DNA of 41,305 nt, taken from the NCBI GenBank assembly GCA_002377605.1, contig DFQD01000047.1:1-41305 (forward strand). The letters run 5' to 3'. A program made the position numbers and the translations under genes. The notes beneath the pieces were generated by a model. That model saw only the letters and a list, made by a program, of their open reading frames with translations. It did not search any database and was not told the origin of the DNA. Below, one piece after another: positions 1 to 9,508 of the stretch; positions within the stretch are counted from its first letter, which is position 1; every line of letters begins with the position of its first letter. The DNA is from Gammaproteobacteria bacterium UBA3498. GTDB taxonomy: Bacteria > Pseudomonadota > Gammaproteobacteria > Pseudomonadales > Pseudohongiellaceae.

Positions 1-894
1 CAGTGATTTTGTCTCCATGGGGAATGTGAATTGGCGACTACTGCGATCAGGAAGTGTGTCAGTGTATTTGCTGGTCTCATCCCGGAATTGAGCAGGTGCA
101 TTGATTAGCTTGATCTGGGTTAGCCATTTCACGCTGATATTGCCTTCCCAGCCGGGAACGAACAGACGCATTGGATAACCCTGTTCCGGCCTCACTGGCT
201 CGCCATTCTGGAATAGTGCGATCAGAACATCATCCAGTGCTTTTTCCAGAGGGATTGATCGTCCCATGCTAGCAGCATCGGCGCCTATGGCGGCTATCCA
301 ACTCGCTCCCGATTGCACTCCTGCTTCATCCAACAAAGTGGATAATGAGATACCAGTCCATTCTGAACACGACACCAGACCATGAATACTTTGTGCCGTA
401 CCGCCCGAAAGACCTTGGGTATTGGATCGGCCATTACCGGAACATTCTATGAAATACACCTTGCTCACCATAGGGTACTTGAGTAAATCCTCATATTCGA
501 ACACTAGAGGTTGTCTGACCATTCCGTTGATCACTAGCTTGTGGCCGGAGGGATCTATATCAGGTACCCCTGCGTGGTGGCGCTCAAAGTGCAGACTATT
601 TGGAGTAATGATTCCTTGAAGGTGCTGCAATGGTGTGCGCGAGATACCTCCACCCGGATAGGTTGGATTAGGGGCGCCAGCCATTCTCTGTAGCCCTGCA
701 TGGCGTGAAGGTTCGCCATAGGAGCTAGGCCCCGGGCCAGGAAACCTGGACCAGCTTGGGATTTCCAGACTGTCCTCGGCTCCTAATACCGAATTGGAAA
801 CCGCCATGCCCATGCCAGTTAATCCCATACCAAGCAAATGGCGTCTATTGATCAGTCCATTGCCCGCGACTTTTTCCAAAACATTCTTCTTCAT
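1..894 (-). CDS. soxC: SoxC-like sulfite/sulfane dehydrogenase, molybdopterin subunit (partial, 3' end outside window)
   Basis: Reading leftwards from the ATG at 894 gives 298 codons without a stop before the window edge, so the C-terminal third is missing. The N-terminus has a twin-arginine signal (NRRHLLGMG, residues 16-24), fitting Tat export of a folded molybdenum-cofactor enzyme. Residues 148-155 read YFIECSGNG; Cys151 in this ECxGN motif is the expected molybdenum ligand of the sulfite oxidase family. The early stretch (SWSRFPGPGPSSYGEP, then GISRTPLQ) and the segment EGNISVKWL match SoxC (sulfane dehydrogenase) as I remember it. SoxC normally works with the diheme cytochrome SoxD in oxidising thiosulfate-derived sulfane or sulfite in the periplasm; any soxD would lie beyond the left edge. 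No other sox gene is in view, so a stand-alone sulfite dehydrogenase is also possible. Confidence 0.85.
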   Translation of the reverse strand, partial: MKKNVLEKVAGNGLINRRHLLGMGLTGMGMAVSNSVLGAEDSLEIPSWSRFPGPGPSSYGEPSRHAGLQRMAGAPNPTYPGGGISRTPLQHLQGIITPNSLHFERHHAGVPDIDPSGHKLVINGMVRQPLVFEYEDLLKYPMVSKVYFIECSGNGRSNTQGLSGGTAQSIHGLVSCSEWTGISLSTLLDEAGVQSGASWIAAIGADAASMGRSIPLEKALDDVLIALFQNGEPVRPEQGYPMRLFVPGWEGNISVKWLTQIKLINAPAQFRDETSKYTDTLPDRSSRQFTFPMETKSL

Positions 895-943
895 TACTGA
901 CTCCTGTTGATGAAGGAGATAAGACAAATTTTCTCTATTCTAT

Positions 944-2317
944 CTAAGCAATTGCTTCCTGCGTAGCTCGGCTTGCTTCTTCTGTTTCATTTTTTAGCAG
1001 AGCTTCCAGTGAGATCCCTTCCTTAGCGAGCACTCTTTGTCTTAGTATGTAGTAGATAACACCCAAAAAAAGAAGGAAAAAATAACCCAGAGCTGGTGCA
1101 GTGTTGTCCCGCACGGCGATAAAAATAAACAGTATACCCATTACGATATTCACTACAGCGGTAATCCAGAGCCACCTCCTGCTTAGTTTAAATTGGGCAT
1201 TATTGTAATGGTCGGGAAGTTTTTTCGGTAAGAGCACTAGCGCAACACCCCATATAATTCCGTATAACATCCATCCTATGACTGAAACCGAAGCGTATTG
1301 CGCAATGTTTCCCTGAAACGCGATTCCGGCAAGGATAACAACCGCAACCAGAATTATTGTTGTATCGGGTTCCCCGGTGCGGCGACTAACGCGATTGAAT
1401 ATATCTGGGTAGATCCTATTCCGCGCTACTGCAAAGAATGAGCGAGAAGCAGTGATGATAATCATGTTTATAGAAGTACCGGCGGCGAGCAATGCAGCAA
1501 GAGTAATAGCTGTGGAATACCATTCAGGTAAAAAAGTCGCGGCGGCAGCGCTTAAAGGTGCGGCGATCGCACCCAGTTCTTGCCATGGAATTAGACCCGG
1601 CACAACTAAAGTCACTGAGATGTAAATAAAGGCAACTATAAGAAAAGTATAAAAAGTAATTAATGGAATGTTCTTGGCAGGATTCCTGATTTCCTCTGTT
1701 ATTGCCAGCAGCATAGTGAAACCGGTATAGGAAAAGTAGGCAGGCACCGCTGCTGATAAAACTGCATTCCATCCCATGGGAGCCATTGGTGTTAACAAAT
1801 TAAAATCGATATAAAACAACCCACCCAATGAGAGAATTAACAGCGCAGTGACGAAGATCGATACCATCACCATTTGTATCTTTACACTGGAGCGAATTCC
1901 TAACAGGTTAACTAACATGATCACTGCAACTACTGTTACAGCGATAGCTAGTCGACTGGCATCTGGCATAAAAAACGCAAAATAATCAGCAAAACCATAA
2001 GCGAGAATAGGGCCACCAACTAACGCTCCTAGCATCGCCGCCCAGACTTTGAGAAAGCCAAGCAGTGGGTGTAAGACTGTACTGGTGAATACATAGTCTG
2101 AAGCACTTACTGGTAAGATACTGCCGACCTGTGCGGCGACTAAGGTATTAAAGAAGGCAGGGATGATCGCAATCAAGTAGGCAATGAATACCGCTGGTCC
2201 TGCAATGCCTGCTAGATTTCCAGGAAGAATAAAAATAGAAGCGCCGACAACGTTTCCAACCATGAGAAAAACAGCGCCAGCCAATCCAACTTTCCGCTGT
2301 AAACGCACACCACTCAT
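944..2317 (-). CDS. APC superfamily amino acid permease
   Basis: This is a 457-residue polytopic inner-membrane protein with about 11-12 hydrophobic segments and a short charged C-terminus. Residues 19-34 (MVGNVVGASIFILPG) are the glycine-rich first-helix motif of APC-superfamily amino acid/polyamine transporters, and the central TEEIRNPAKNIP stretch is the typical APC loop. The substrate cannot be read from the sequence. The start lies 25 bases downstream of the stop of the class-III aminotransferase on the same strand, which suggests co-transcription and import of an amino acid or amine that the aminotransferase handles. The length is normal for the family. Confidence 0.9.
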   Translation of the reverse strand: MSGVRLQRKVGLAGAVFLMVGNVVGASIFILPGNLAGIAGPAVFIAYLIAIIPAFFNTLVAAQVGSILPVSASDYVFTSTVLHPLLGFLKVWAAMLGALVGGPILAYGFADYFAFFMPDASRLAIAVTVVAVIMLVNLLGIRSSVKIQMVMVSIFVTALLILSLGGLFYIDFNLLTPMAPMGWNAVLSAAVPAYFSYTGFTMLLAITEEIRNPAKNIPLITFYTFLIVAFIYISVTLVVPGLIPWQELGAIAAPLSAAAATFLPEWYSTAITLAALLAAGTSINMIIITASRSFFAVARNRIYPDIFNRVSRRTGEPDTTIILVAVVILAGIAFQGNIAQYASVSVIGWMLYGIIWGVALVLLPKKLPDHYNNAQFKLSRRWLWITAVVNIVMGILFIFIAVRDNTAPALGYFFLLFLGVIYYILRQRVLAKEGISLEALLKNETEEASRATQEAIA

Positions 2318-2342
2318 TTATTATTCCATGTATTCAATTTTT

Positions 2343-3674
2343 TCAGCTGGTTGGGAGATGTTCCTTGCAGGCAAGAATGCCACCACTTAGGGATTTGCAA
2401 AACAGATCGATGTGGTCTTGATTAGTAGCCGTCGATAAACAACCTGCCATATTTCCACCAATCCAAATGCCATTACCAATAAGATAGTTGCGCAGTTTCT
2501 CCATAAAAACTCTTTCATCTTCTTTTATTGCGATGTCGGTAAAGTTGTCCATGGGGCGATTATGAAATCTAACAGCAAACAGCGAACCTTTTCCGATTAC
2601 TTGCCCGAAAACATTTAAATCATTTAACGTTGATGTCACTTGCTGTCTTAACTTATCACCCATCTTATTAAGTTGATCGAATTTTTGAGTATCCATAGCA
2701 GACATAGCTGCTTTTCCTGCTGCCATAGTGATTGGATTACCATTAAAAGTACCACCGTGGGGTAAGCGCGCAGTTCCGTCGTCTTCAGGTTCAAATACAG
2801 ACATGATGTCTGATCTACCGGCAATTGCGCCGACTGGGAAACCTCCGCCGATGATTTTTCCTAAACTAGTAATGTCGGGCTTTAAACCAAACATGCCCTG
2901 ACCACCCGAATAGCCCAAGCGAAAACTGATCACTTCATCGAAGGCTAATAAAATTTGGTGTTGTTTTGATAATCGCGCCAGTGTTGCCAAATATTCTTCT
3001 GATGGCGAACTCATGCTTAATGTTTGCGGCATTAAGTCGATCATGATGCAGGCCAGACTATCGGCATGTTGTTTCACGATGGATTCAGTTACGTCAGATT
3101 CATTAAATGGAAGTGGAATAACTTCGTGGAGAACTGAATCTGGGGTTCCGAAACTATAGGGCGTGGATCGAGGCACTAACCCTTCGCGATCCTCTGGGCG
3201 GTTCCTAAGACTGACTTCTGCGAAATCGTAGGAGCCGTGATAAAGCCCTTCGATTTTGGCGACTTTTGGTTTACCGGTAAAAGCCCGCGCAGCTTTTAAC
3301 ATGTTCATAACTGCCTCGGAACCAGAGTTACAAAATCGAATTTTTTGAAAGGATTCGACGCGATCACAAAGTAGCTCTGCTAATTCTATTTCTGTTTCTG
3401 TCGTAAATGAGCAGGCTGTTGCTTTCGTAATTTGCGCATCTACAGCTTTTCTCACTGGCTCGAAGCAATGGCCATGAAGTAATGAAGTGTAGTTGTTATT
3501 AAAATCGATATAGCGATTACCATCTACATCAATAACTTCTGCACCTGAAGCTTCGGCAAGATAAATTGGGTAAGGTTTTAGCGCTATGGTTGTCCTACTG
3601 TTTCCATCAGGAAGGACTTGCTGAGCACGCTGATACAGCGCGGCGGATTGCGAATCAAGATTTGGATACTCCAT
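2343..3674 (-). CDS. Class-III PLP-dependent aminotransferase (glutamate-1-semialdehyde aminomutase-like)
   Basis: The 443-residue cytosolic protein has the class-III aminotransferase layout. NSGSEAVMNMLKAAR (residues 116-130) forms the PLP phosphate-binding region, AFDEVISFR (244-252) contributes Asp246 to the pyridine nitrogen, and SLGKIIGGGFPVGA (270-283) holds the PLP-binding Lys273. The SLGKIIGGG motif is that of glutamate-1-semialdehyde 2,1-aminomutase and its paralogues. I do not assign hemL: the gene sits directly upstream of an amino acid permease rather than among tetrapyrrole genes, and many GSA-AM-like proteins are amino acid or amine aminotransferases or mutases. It is transcribed divergently from the DUF885 gene. 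The substrate is unknown. Confidence 0.87.
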   Translation of the reverse strand: MEYPNLDSQSAALYQRAQQVLPDGNSRTTIALKPYPIYLAEASGAEVIDVDGNRYIDFNNNYTSLLHGHCFEPVRKAVDAQITKATACSFTTETEIELAELLCDRVESFQKIRFCNSGSEAVMNMLKAARAFTGKPKVAKIEGLYHGSYDFAEVSLRNRPEDREGLVPRSTPYSFGTPDSVLHEVIPLPFNESDVTESIVKQHADSLACIMIDLMPQTLSMSSPSEEYLATLARLSKQHQILLAFDEVISFRLGYSGGQGMFGLKPDITSLGKIIGGGFPVGAIAGRSDIMSVFEPEDDGTARLPHGGTFNGNPITMAAGKAAMSAMDTQKFDQLNKMGDKLRQQVTSTLNDLNVFGQVIGKGSLFAVRFHNRPMDNFTDIAIKEDERVFMEKLRNYLIGNGIWIGGNMAGCLSTATNQDHIDLFCKSLSGGILACKEHLPTS

Positions 3675-3771
3675 ACAGAATTCCTGCTATCTGAGTATTA
3701 CCAGAAGATCACTAATCATATGAGAAAACTGATCCCTAAGCTCGCAATATTTGATACAGTCCATTTCGCTT

Positions 3772-5526
3772 ATGAGAAGATTTAGTAAATTTTTATTGCT
3801 AGTCGTTGCTCTGATTTCGACCCAGACTTTCGCCCAGTCTGATACGCGTCAGCTAGAAGAGCTTATGGCTGACTATTGGTCTTATACGCTGCAGGAAAGT
3901 CCTACGCTGGCAACCCGTGCTGGAATAAACGATTTTAATCATCTGCTGCCTCAGGTCTCTCCAGTTGATCATGCACGAAGATTGCGCACAGAAGAGGCAT
4001 TTCAGGAACGATTAACCTCAATCGATCGAGATAGCCTTAATCGAGATAATCAGGTTAATTATGATTTATTAGATTGGGAGCTGGCTCGATCGATAGATGG
4101 GATGCGTTTAAATACCTTACGAATTCCCTTTAATACATTTTCCAGTTTCTTCTCTGGGGCTCTGCGAGCAAGCTTCGGTATCAACATGAACACCGAAGAA
4201 GATTATCGCGATTACATCGCACGCATCGAAGAATTTCCCCGTTACTTCAATGAAAACATTGAAAACATGCGACAAGGAATGCGCGATGGTTTTGTCTTAC
4301 CCAAAATAATTATTGATGGTGTGTTACCAACTATTCAGGCCCAAGTTTATGATAATCCTGATGACAGCAGTCTGGCTGATCCAATAATTGATATGAGTGA
4401 GCGCCTTCCTGAAACAGTTAGAACGCAAATTATAAACGATACACGTAGTGCTATTCGAACCTATGCCATTCCGTCTTTTAGGCAGCTCGCAACATTCCTT
4501 GAAGAAGAATACTATCTATCTGCTACTGAAGGCATCGCGGCTACCGATCTGAAGGATGGCGAAGAGTATTACTCCCATCAGATTCGCGTTTATACAACGC
4601 GTACCGATCTAACTGCCGATGACATTCACGAGATTGGTTTGAGCGAAGTAGCGCGAATTCGAAGAGAGATGGATGCGCTCATTGAAGAATCGGGATTCGA
4701 GGGTGGCTTCGAAGAGTTCACTGAATTTTTGCGTACTGATCCGCAATTCTATGCAGAGACCGCGGAAGAGCTGTTACAGGCTGCATCTTTCGTTGCAAAA
4801 AAAATTGATTATCGAATGCCGGAATTTTTTGGTCGATTGCCGAGAACTCCTTATGGGGTCGTTCCCGTTCCCGAGGAAATCGCACCGAATTTTACAACTG
4901 CCGCATACAATTATGCGGTCGTCGGTGGTACCCGGGGCGGCGCCTATTGGGTTAATACTTACGCCCTTGATCAAAGGCCGTTATATGAACTTCCGGCATT
5001 AACCGCACACGAAGCCGTACCTGGCCATCATCAGCAGAATGCTATTGCCTCGGAGATTGAAGGAGTGCCAGAATTTCGAAAGGTGCTTGGTTATTCGGCA
5101 TTCGGGGAAGGATGGGGTTTATACTCTGAAAAATTGGCTATAGACATGGATATCTATGAAAACGAGTACGAACATTTTGGTCGCCTAAGTTACGAAATGT
5201 GGCGGGCCTGCCGCTTAGTAATCGACACCGGTATTCATGCCAAAGGTTGGAGTAGACAACAAGCTTTAGATTATTTAGGCGATAATACCTCTTTATCCCA
5301 AGCCAATGTCCGAGCAGAAGTAGATCGTTACATTTCCTGGCCCGGACAAGCCTTAGCCTACAAGCTTGGCGAAATGAAGATACTTGAGTTAAGAACACGT
5401 GCCGAGATTGAATTAGGCGATCGTTTCGATATTCGAGAATTTCATGATGTCGTGTTAGGTCAAGGCGCGCTTCCTTTAGATTTGTTAGATCGGATTGTTA
5501 GTCAATATATAGAAGAAGCTATTTAG
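3772..5526 (+). CDS. DUF885 family secreted metallopeptidase-like protein
   Basis: The protein has 584 residues from the ATG at 3772, which begins a clean Sec signal peptide (MRRFSKFLLLVVALISTQTFA, cleavage before QSD). An in-frame TTG at 3751 only adds seven residues in front of the signal and is less likely. Near residue 413 it reads AHEAVPGHHQQ, the HExxPGHH signature of the DUF885 (PF05960) family. The His and Glu residues suggest a zinc site, and members are thought to be peptidases of the cell envelope. The segment GEGWGLYSEKL, also typical of the family, follows about 30 residues later. The length matches the family. Specific substrates are not known. It is divergent from the aminotransferase and convergent with the YhhQ-like gene. 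Confidence 0.88.
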   Translation: MRRFSKFLLLVVALISTQTFAQSDTRQLEELMADYWSYTLQESPTLATRAGINDFNHLLPQVSPVDHARRLRTEEAFQERLTSIDRDSLNRDNQVNYDLLDWELARSIDGMRLNTLRIPFNTFSSFFSGALRASFGINMNTEEDYRDYIARIEEFPRYFNENIENMRQGMRDGFVLPKIIIDGVLPTIQAQVYDNPDDSSLADPIIDMSERLPETVRTQIINDTRSAIRTYAIPSFRQLATFLEEEYYLSATEGIAATDLKDGEEYYSHQIRVYTTRTDLTADDIHEIGLSEVARIRREMDALIEESGFEGGFEEFTEFLRTDPQFYAETAEELLQAASFVAKKIDYRMPEFFGRLPRTPYGVVPVPEEIAPNFTTAAYNYAVVGGTRGGAYWVNTYALDQRPLYELPALTAHEAVPGHHQQNAIASEIEGVPEFRKVLGYSAFGEGWGLYSEKLAIDMDIYENEYEHFGRLSYEMWRACRLVIDTGIHAKGWSRQQALDYLGDNTSLSQANVRAEVDRYISWPGQALAYKLGEMKILELRTRAEIELGDRFDIREFHDVVLGQGALPLDLLDRIVSQYIEEAI

Positions 5527-5617
5527 TATTTTCTATAATGAATGCACTGAAGACTGTGGTCGGGTTTGGTCCCGATACACTTGCGGCTTACGGATCAGTT
5601 TTTAATGTCCTCATAGA

Positions 5618-6391
5618 TCAAGCCAAACTTTTCTGTTGTTCTTCATTGCTGTCAACCCAGTCCTTATCAGCCACATCCCATTCGCGTGCCATATAAATAA
5701 ATGGAGTATCGATAATGGCAATAAGTACTTTGAAAAAGTACTTTGCCAGCGCAAGTTGCATTGCGGTTTCAAAATCAACCACACCCCACCAAACAACAAT
5801 TCCATAAACAATTGTGTCTAGAGCTTGGGAACAGATGGTGGAAACATTATTGCGTAGCCATAAATGTCTGCCTTGGGTTTTGCTCTTTATTTTGTGAAAC
5901 ATCCATACATCGAATCGCTGGCTGATCAAATAAGCCAATAAGGAGCCCAGAACGAAGCGTGGTGTGAAACTGAAAAGTGTTGCTGTCGCCGCATGCATGC
6001 TCTGAGCAAGACTTGCAGTTTCCGGATTGGTCGCCGGCAAATAGAACAGGCTCATACTAATCATCACGATGATAATTATGCTTACGGTGAAACCGATCAT
6101 GACAGCTCGGGTAGCTTCCGCTTTGCCGTAACGTTCGCTCAACAAATCTGTTGCGAAGTAAATACTGGAGTAGAGAATAACCCCCATGCTAGTTTGCAGA
6201 CCGAAAATCTCAGTTAGTTTTGGCCCTTGAAGGTTCGCCAGTAAAAGGCTTATGACGATTGAGGCATATAGACCCTGACGACCAAAGAATCTGAACAGAA
6301 GAATAGCAAAGGTCAGATCAACGGCAATGGTAGTAAACCAGAGCAGCTCCTGATTCATCTGAAAAATATCTGCAAGGGTCGACATGATCAT
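5618..6391 (-). CDS. yhhQ: YhhQ/VUT family queuosine-precursor transporter
   Basis: This 257-residue inner-membrane protein has about six hydrophobic segments. The motifs ATDLLSERYGK (about residues 80-90), FTPRFVLGSLLAYLISQ and LRNNVSTICSQALDT are those of the Vut_1 (PF02592) family. E. coli YhhQ of this family imports the queuosine precursors preQ0/preQ1. The ATG at 6391 is preceded by AGGA with an eight-base spacer; a second ATG at 6385 is possible. No queuosine biosynthesis gene is in the window, and I could not see a convincing preQ1 riboswitch in the 100 bases upstream. The C-terminal tail (after MAREW) is hydrophilic. Assignment to the family is firm; the substrate is inferred from the family. 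Confidence 0.88.
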   Translation of the reverse strand: MIMSTLADIFQMNQELLWFTTIAVDLTFAILLFRFFGRQGLYASIVISLLLANLQGPKLTEIFGLQTSMGVILYSSIYFATDLLSERYGKAEATRAVMIGFTVSIIIIVMISMSLFYLPATNPETASLAQSMHAATATLFSFTPRFVLGSLLAYLISQRFDVWMFHKIKSKTQGRHLWLRNNVSTICSQALDTIVYGIVVWWGVVDFETAMQLALAKYFFKVLIAIIDTPFIYMAREWDVADKDWVDSNEEQQKSLA

Positions 6392-6539
6392 GGTCGAAGT
6401 CCTACTGATTTAGGTCAATCTAGCCATTGTTAACGATAGCTTGGTCGATCAGCCAGTATAATAGCAAGATTCAACGTAGCCTGAGCCGCCAGATTTGGTA
6501 AACTTTTCACCACAGCAGAAATTCAGAGAGACTAGCTTT

Positions 6540-7073
6540 ATGAAACGATTCTACGAACTTGGTCAATCAGTGTACTTTTGGCTGACGGGGATAGTGTACT
6601 TGGTAGTAATGGAATGCATTGCGCTTTACTACCAGTATGTAATGGAATTCTTCCCTTGCGCGCTTTGCGTTCAGGTTCGAGCTTGGGTGGTTGGAGCAAT
6701 TATCAGCGCTGCAGTCAGTGTCTATTTTAAAGCAACGTTCTGGATTCGCTTCGTTGGACTAAGCGTCACGATATGTTTTATGAGTGGAGCTCTATATACC
6801 AGTTGGTATGCCTGGGGCGTGGAGAACGGAACGGTGATTTCAAGCTGTTCGATTGGCGCAGGATTTCCAGCGTTTATGCCTCTTGATCAATGGATTCCCT
6901 TTTTCTTCGGCGCCAATGGTCCCTGCGGTCAGTCGCCCGAGATGTGGCTTGGCCTCTCTATGGTAGAAACATTATTAATTACAATCGGTGTTCCCTTAAT
7001 CGTTTTAATCGCTCAGTGGTTGTTGCACATACCACATGCAATAGTTTCCATAATACGATTTGCTTCATCTTAA
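6540..7073 (+). CDS. DsbB-like disulfide bond formation membrane protein
   Basis: The protein has 177 residues from the ATG at 6540 (an in-frame TTG at 6495 would add a non-membrane extension and is unlikely). It has four hydrophobic segments and two cysteine pairs in DsbB arrangement: Cys40-Ala-Leu-Cys43 at the end of the first helix (FPCALCVQVRAW) and Cys103/Cys129 in the second periplasmic loop. DsbB reoxidises DsbA and passes the electrons to quinone, so this protein probably supplies oxidising equivalents in the periplasm, where many cysteine-containing exported proteins of this window fold. No dsbA lies next to it. The stop is 42 bases before the next gene. It could be a DsbI-type variant; sequence alone does not decide this. 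Confidence 0.8.
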   Translation: MKRFYELGQSVYFWLTGIVYLVVMECIALYYQYVMEFFPCALCVQVRAWVVGAIISAAVSVYFKATFWIRFVGLSVTICFMSGALYTSWYAWGVENGTVISSCSIGAGFPAFMPLDQWIPFFFGANGPCGQSPEMWLGLSMVETLLITIGVPLIVLIAQWLLHIPHAIVSIIRFASS

Positions 7074-7115
7074 AAATAAGGGAAAGCTTTTGTTGTTTTC
7101 GATGAGGATTTTGAA

Positions 7116-8267
7116 ATGATAAACCAAATTCGTTTCTTCTTGTTCCTTGTATTTAGTTTTATTGCTTTAAATGTCAATGTTGCTTGGTCGCAAAGCAGTA
7201 TTAGCAATCAGTATTCAGTTGTTGAGGCTTCGTCTAACTACTCTGAAGCAATCGCTAAATCTCGGGATCAGATAAAAATGCTAATGGATGCTGGTGCTCC
7301 AGGGGTGTCCATTGCCGTCGGTGTTGATGATGAATTAGTTTGGGCGGAAGGATTTGGCTACGCGGATATAGAAAATTCAGTTCCAGTTACCTCCCTTACC
7401 AAATTCCGCGTTGGCAGTGTTTCAAAAACCATGACGTCGATTGCTCTGGGAATTCTTTACGAAGAGGGGCTGATTGATTTAGATACACCGATTCAGGAAT
7501 ACGTTCCCAGCTTTCCAGTAAAAGAAAAAGGAACGGTCACAACACGTTTGCTTGCCTCACATCGCGCCGGGATTCGTCACTATCTTCCGGATATGTCGGA
7601 TAATTTTGTTCGGGATCATTATGAAAACGTAGTCGATGCCTTAGAAATCTTCGCCGACGATCCACTGTTGTTCGTGCCTGGTGACGAGTACTCCTATTCC
7701 AGCCATGGTTACAATTTATTAAGCGCAGTTTTACAGGAAGCCAGTGGTGTTGAATTTTTGACTTTGATGCGAGAAAGAGTGTTTGGTCCACTTAAGTTAA
7801 TCGAAACTGTTGCTGATCACACCGACCACATAATTACTGGGCGAGCCGCTCCCTATGCAAGAAGAGATGGTCGCTTAGTCAACGCTCCATTTGTTGATAA
7901 CAGCTATAAGTGGGCTGGAGGTGGTTTTATCTCAACACCTTCTGATTTAGTAAAATTCGGTTTCGGTGTTTTCAATAGCGGCATAATAAAAGATGAAACA
8001 ATTGAATTGCTGCTTAGTCCGCCAATCTTGCCTAATGGTAAGATCGCCGACCAAAATTACGGATTGGGATGGAGAACTTTCAACGACGACGGCCCCTGGA
8101 TTGGACACACTGGGGGTTCAGTAGGGGGCAATACACTCTTTACAGTGAATCCAAACGCGGGCGTAGTTGTTGCTATCGTTTGTAATCTATCTGGATGTCT
8201 TGGTGCTAACCGAAATCTAAACATTATTGGGTCTTACTTCACAGAGCAATCTATCAATCTCCCATAA
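7116..8267 (+). CDS. Exported beta-lactamase-family serine hydrolase
   Basis: This is a 383-residue protein of the class C beta-lactamase/D-Ala-D-Ala peptidase fold (PF00144). A Sec signal peptide covers residues 1-25 (cleavage near WSQ). Ser101-Val-Ser-Lys104 is the SxxK nucleophile motif, Tyr194-Ser-Ser196 stands at the YxN position with Ser in place of Asn, and HTGGSVGG near residue 330 replaces the KTG box. The start at 7116 is supported by GAGGA eight bases upstream. Such proteins are usually esterases or peptidases rather than resistance enzymes, and the substrate cannot be told. It follows the DsbB-like gene by 42 bases and could share its transcript. Confidence 0.87.
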   Translation: MINQIRFFLFLVFSFIALNVNVAWSQSSISNQYSVVEASSNYSEAIAKSRDQIKMLMDAGAPGVSIAVGVDDELVWAEGFGYADIENSVPVTSLTKFRVGSVSKTMTSIALGILYEEGLIDLDTPIQEYVPSFPVKEKGTVTTRLLASHRAGIRHYLPDMSDNFVRDHYENVVDALEIFADDPLLFVPGDEYSYSSHGYNLLSAVLQEASGVEFLTLMRERVFGPLKLIETVADHTDHIITGRAAPYARRDGRLVNAPFVDNSYKWAGGGFISTPSDLVKFGFGVFNSGIIKDETIELLLSPPILPNGKIADQNYGLGWRTFNDDGPWIGHTGGSVGGNTLFTVNPNAGVVVAIVCNLSGCLGANRNLNIIGSYFTEQSINLP

Positions 8268-8355
8268 CTAATTTTACGCGTTTGCGTCTCACCCATGGGA
8301 AAACACTAGGGTGCTTGTCTACAAATAATATATCCTGCATAACTGCTCTGTTGAT

Positions 8356-8413
8356 CTAATCTGAGTTCACAGTGTTTTATTTCTGAATCGACATGGATGA
8401 TAATCCAGATTAG
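8356..8413. repeat. Inverted repeat in the leader of the DUF2272 gene
   Basis: CTAATCTG at 8356-8363 and CAGATTAG at 8406-8413 are perfect complements separated by 42 bases, in the 175-base gap before the DUF2272 gene. They could fold as an eight-pair stem in a leader RNA or be a spaced operator. No T-run follows, so it is not an intrinsic terminator. An eight-base match at this spacing may also be chance. Confidence 0.3.
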
Positions 8414-8442
8414 GGTCATCATATTGCAGTGGGAAGGGAGTA

Positions 8443-9453
8443 ATGAGGACAAGCAATAGCATTAAGTGTTTGGTGTTGGTCATTATTGTTTTCAATGCCG
8501 CGATCATTTCTGCTCAACTCCAATACCAGGAGCGCTTACCGCAGAATATATTTGATGTAGCAGCCCCTTCTACCAGAGTCAGTGGTGTCCCTGGAGATAT
8601 GGTCTATTTGCAACGAGATTGCCGTACCATTGACTCTGATAACCTCCGTCAACGTATCGTTAATACTGCTATTCAGGAATGGTCGTATTTTGGTCACGCT
8701 CTTTATGACCTAACCCATACCCGGGACGACAATCCCGAGTACCGCAGGCGTCCCTGGATTCGACCCCGAATTGATAACAACGAAGCTATTCGTGTCGCCG
8801 ATTCAATCGCGGGTTATTGGTCATCCACTCCGGATAGCGCTTGGATCTTGGAAAGACAGAATCAATCCTGGGACGCTCGTGGTGCAGGATCGCGCTGGCG
8901 TGATCCCTGGTCTGCTGCTTTCATATCCTGGGTTATGTGTGAATCTGGATTAGGTGATTACCGACGCTTCCGTCGCGCTATCGCTCATCACAGCTACATC
9001 GATCAGGCTATTCGTGCACGCAATGACAATGAAAGTCTGTCTGCGTACGTGGCTTATGATTCTGGCGAGTTAGCAATACAGCCAGGTGATATGCTTTGCC
9101 GAGGAATGCGACCTAATTATCAATCTCTGGCTGCACGCGAATCCCAAATGGGAGTAGGAGCTCGCACTCACTGCGACATAGTCGTCAAACTTGATTCAGA
9201 AAATAATCAGATCATGTTAATTGGAGGCAATGTGCGTGGTTGGGTTAGATTGAAACTATTACCGGCGGATATTAATGATAATGGTTATCTTGAAGCTGTT
9301 CCTTACAATGGACGTCGCATATTCGCACACCTGAAATTACAAGCGGATCCCATTCCAAACAACGCTCTGGAGCTATCGCCTTCCATCCAGTCACTATCAT
9401 GTCAGGAACAGGGCAGCTTATCGCGAATAGTCAATAGTTCGAACTGCTCTTAA
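8443..9453 (+). CDS. DUF2272 domain secreted protein
   Basis: The 336-residue protein starts at ATG 8443 behind a GGGAG ribosome site and opens with a signal peptide (residues 1-24, hydrophobic core CLVLVIIVFNAAIISA). The body matches DUF2272 (PF10030) as I remember it: DPWSAAFISWVM (residues 154-165), AHHSYIDQAI (181-190), QPGDMLCRG (213-221) and THCDIVVKL (242-250). The arrangement of a WSAAFIS helix, an HHSYI segment and a late HxDIVV strand resembles papain-like NlpC/P60 folds, which would fit a cell-wall or peptide hydrolase, but I cannot name a catalytic triad with confidence. Function is unknown for the family. The DUF169 gene follows 55 bases after the stop. Confidence 0.78.
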   Translation: MRTSNSIKCLVLVIIVFNAAIISAQLQYQERLPQNIFDVAAPSTRVSGVPGDMVYLQRDCRTIDSDNLRQRIVNTAIQEWSYFGHALYDLTHTRDDNPEYRRRPWIRPRIDNNEAIRVADSIAGYWSSTPDSAWILERQNQSWDARGAGSRWRDPWSAAFISWVMCESGLGDYRRFRRAIAHHSYIDQAIRARNDNESLSAYVAYDSGELAIQPGDMLCRGMRPNYQSLAARESQMGVGARTHCDIVVKLDSENNQIMLIGGNVRGWVRLKLLPADINDNGYLEAVPYNGRRIFAHLKLQADPIPNNALELSPSIQSLSCQEQGSLSRIVNSSNCS

Positions 9454-9498
9454 TAAATCATCCGATTAGCATATAATTCAACTAATCTTTGATTAATT

Positions 9499-9502
9499 GG
9501 AG
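9499..9502 (+). promoter_or_regulatory. Ribosome binding site deciding the DUF169 start
   Basis: GGAG at 9499-9502 lies six bases before the ATG at 9509. It overlaps an in-frame TTG at 9497, so that TTG is part of the ribosome site rather than the start codon. Confidence 0.6.
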
Positions 9503-9508
9503 CGCGTC

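Noticed and set aside
2343..3674. Assignment as hemL
   Set aside because: The SLGKIIGGG motif fits the aminomutase-like subfamily as a whole, and the permease neighbour suggests amino acid metabolism instead of heme synthesis.
5560..5575. Hairpin TCGGG/CCCGA between the DUF885 and YhhQ genes
   Set aside because: Only five pairs and no T-run on either side.
6392..6494. preQ1 riboswitch before the queuosine-precursor transporter
   Set aside because: I could not find the C-rich loop and A-rich tail arrangement in the 100-base leader.
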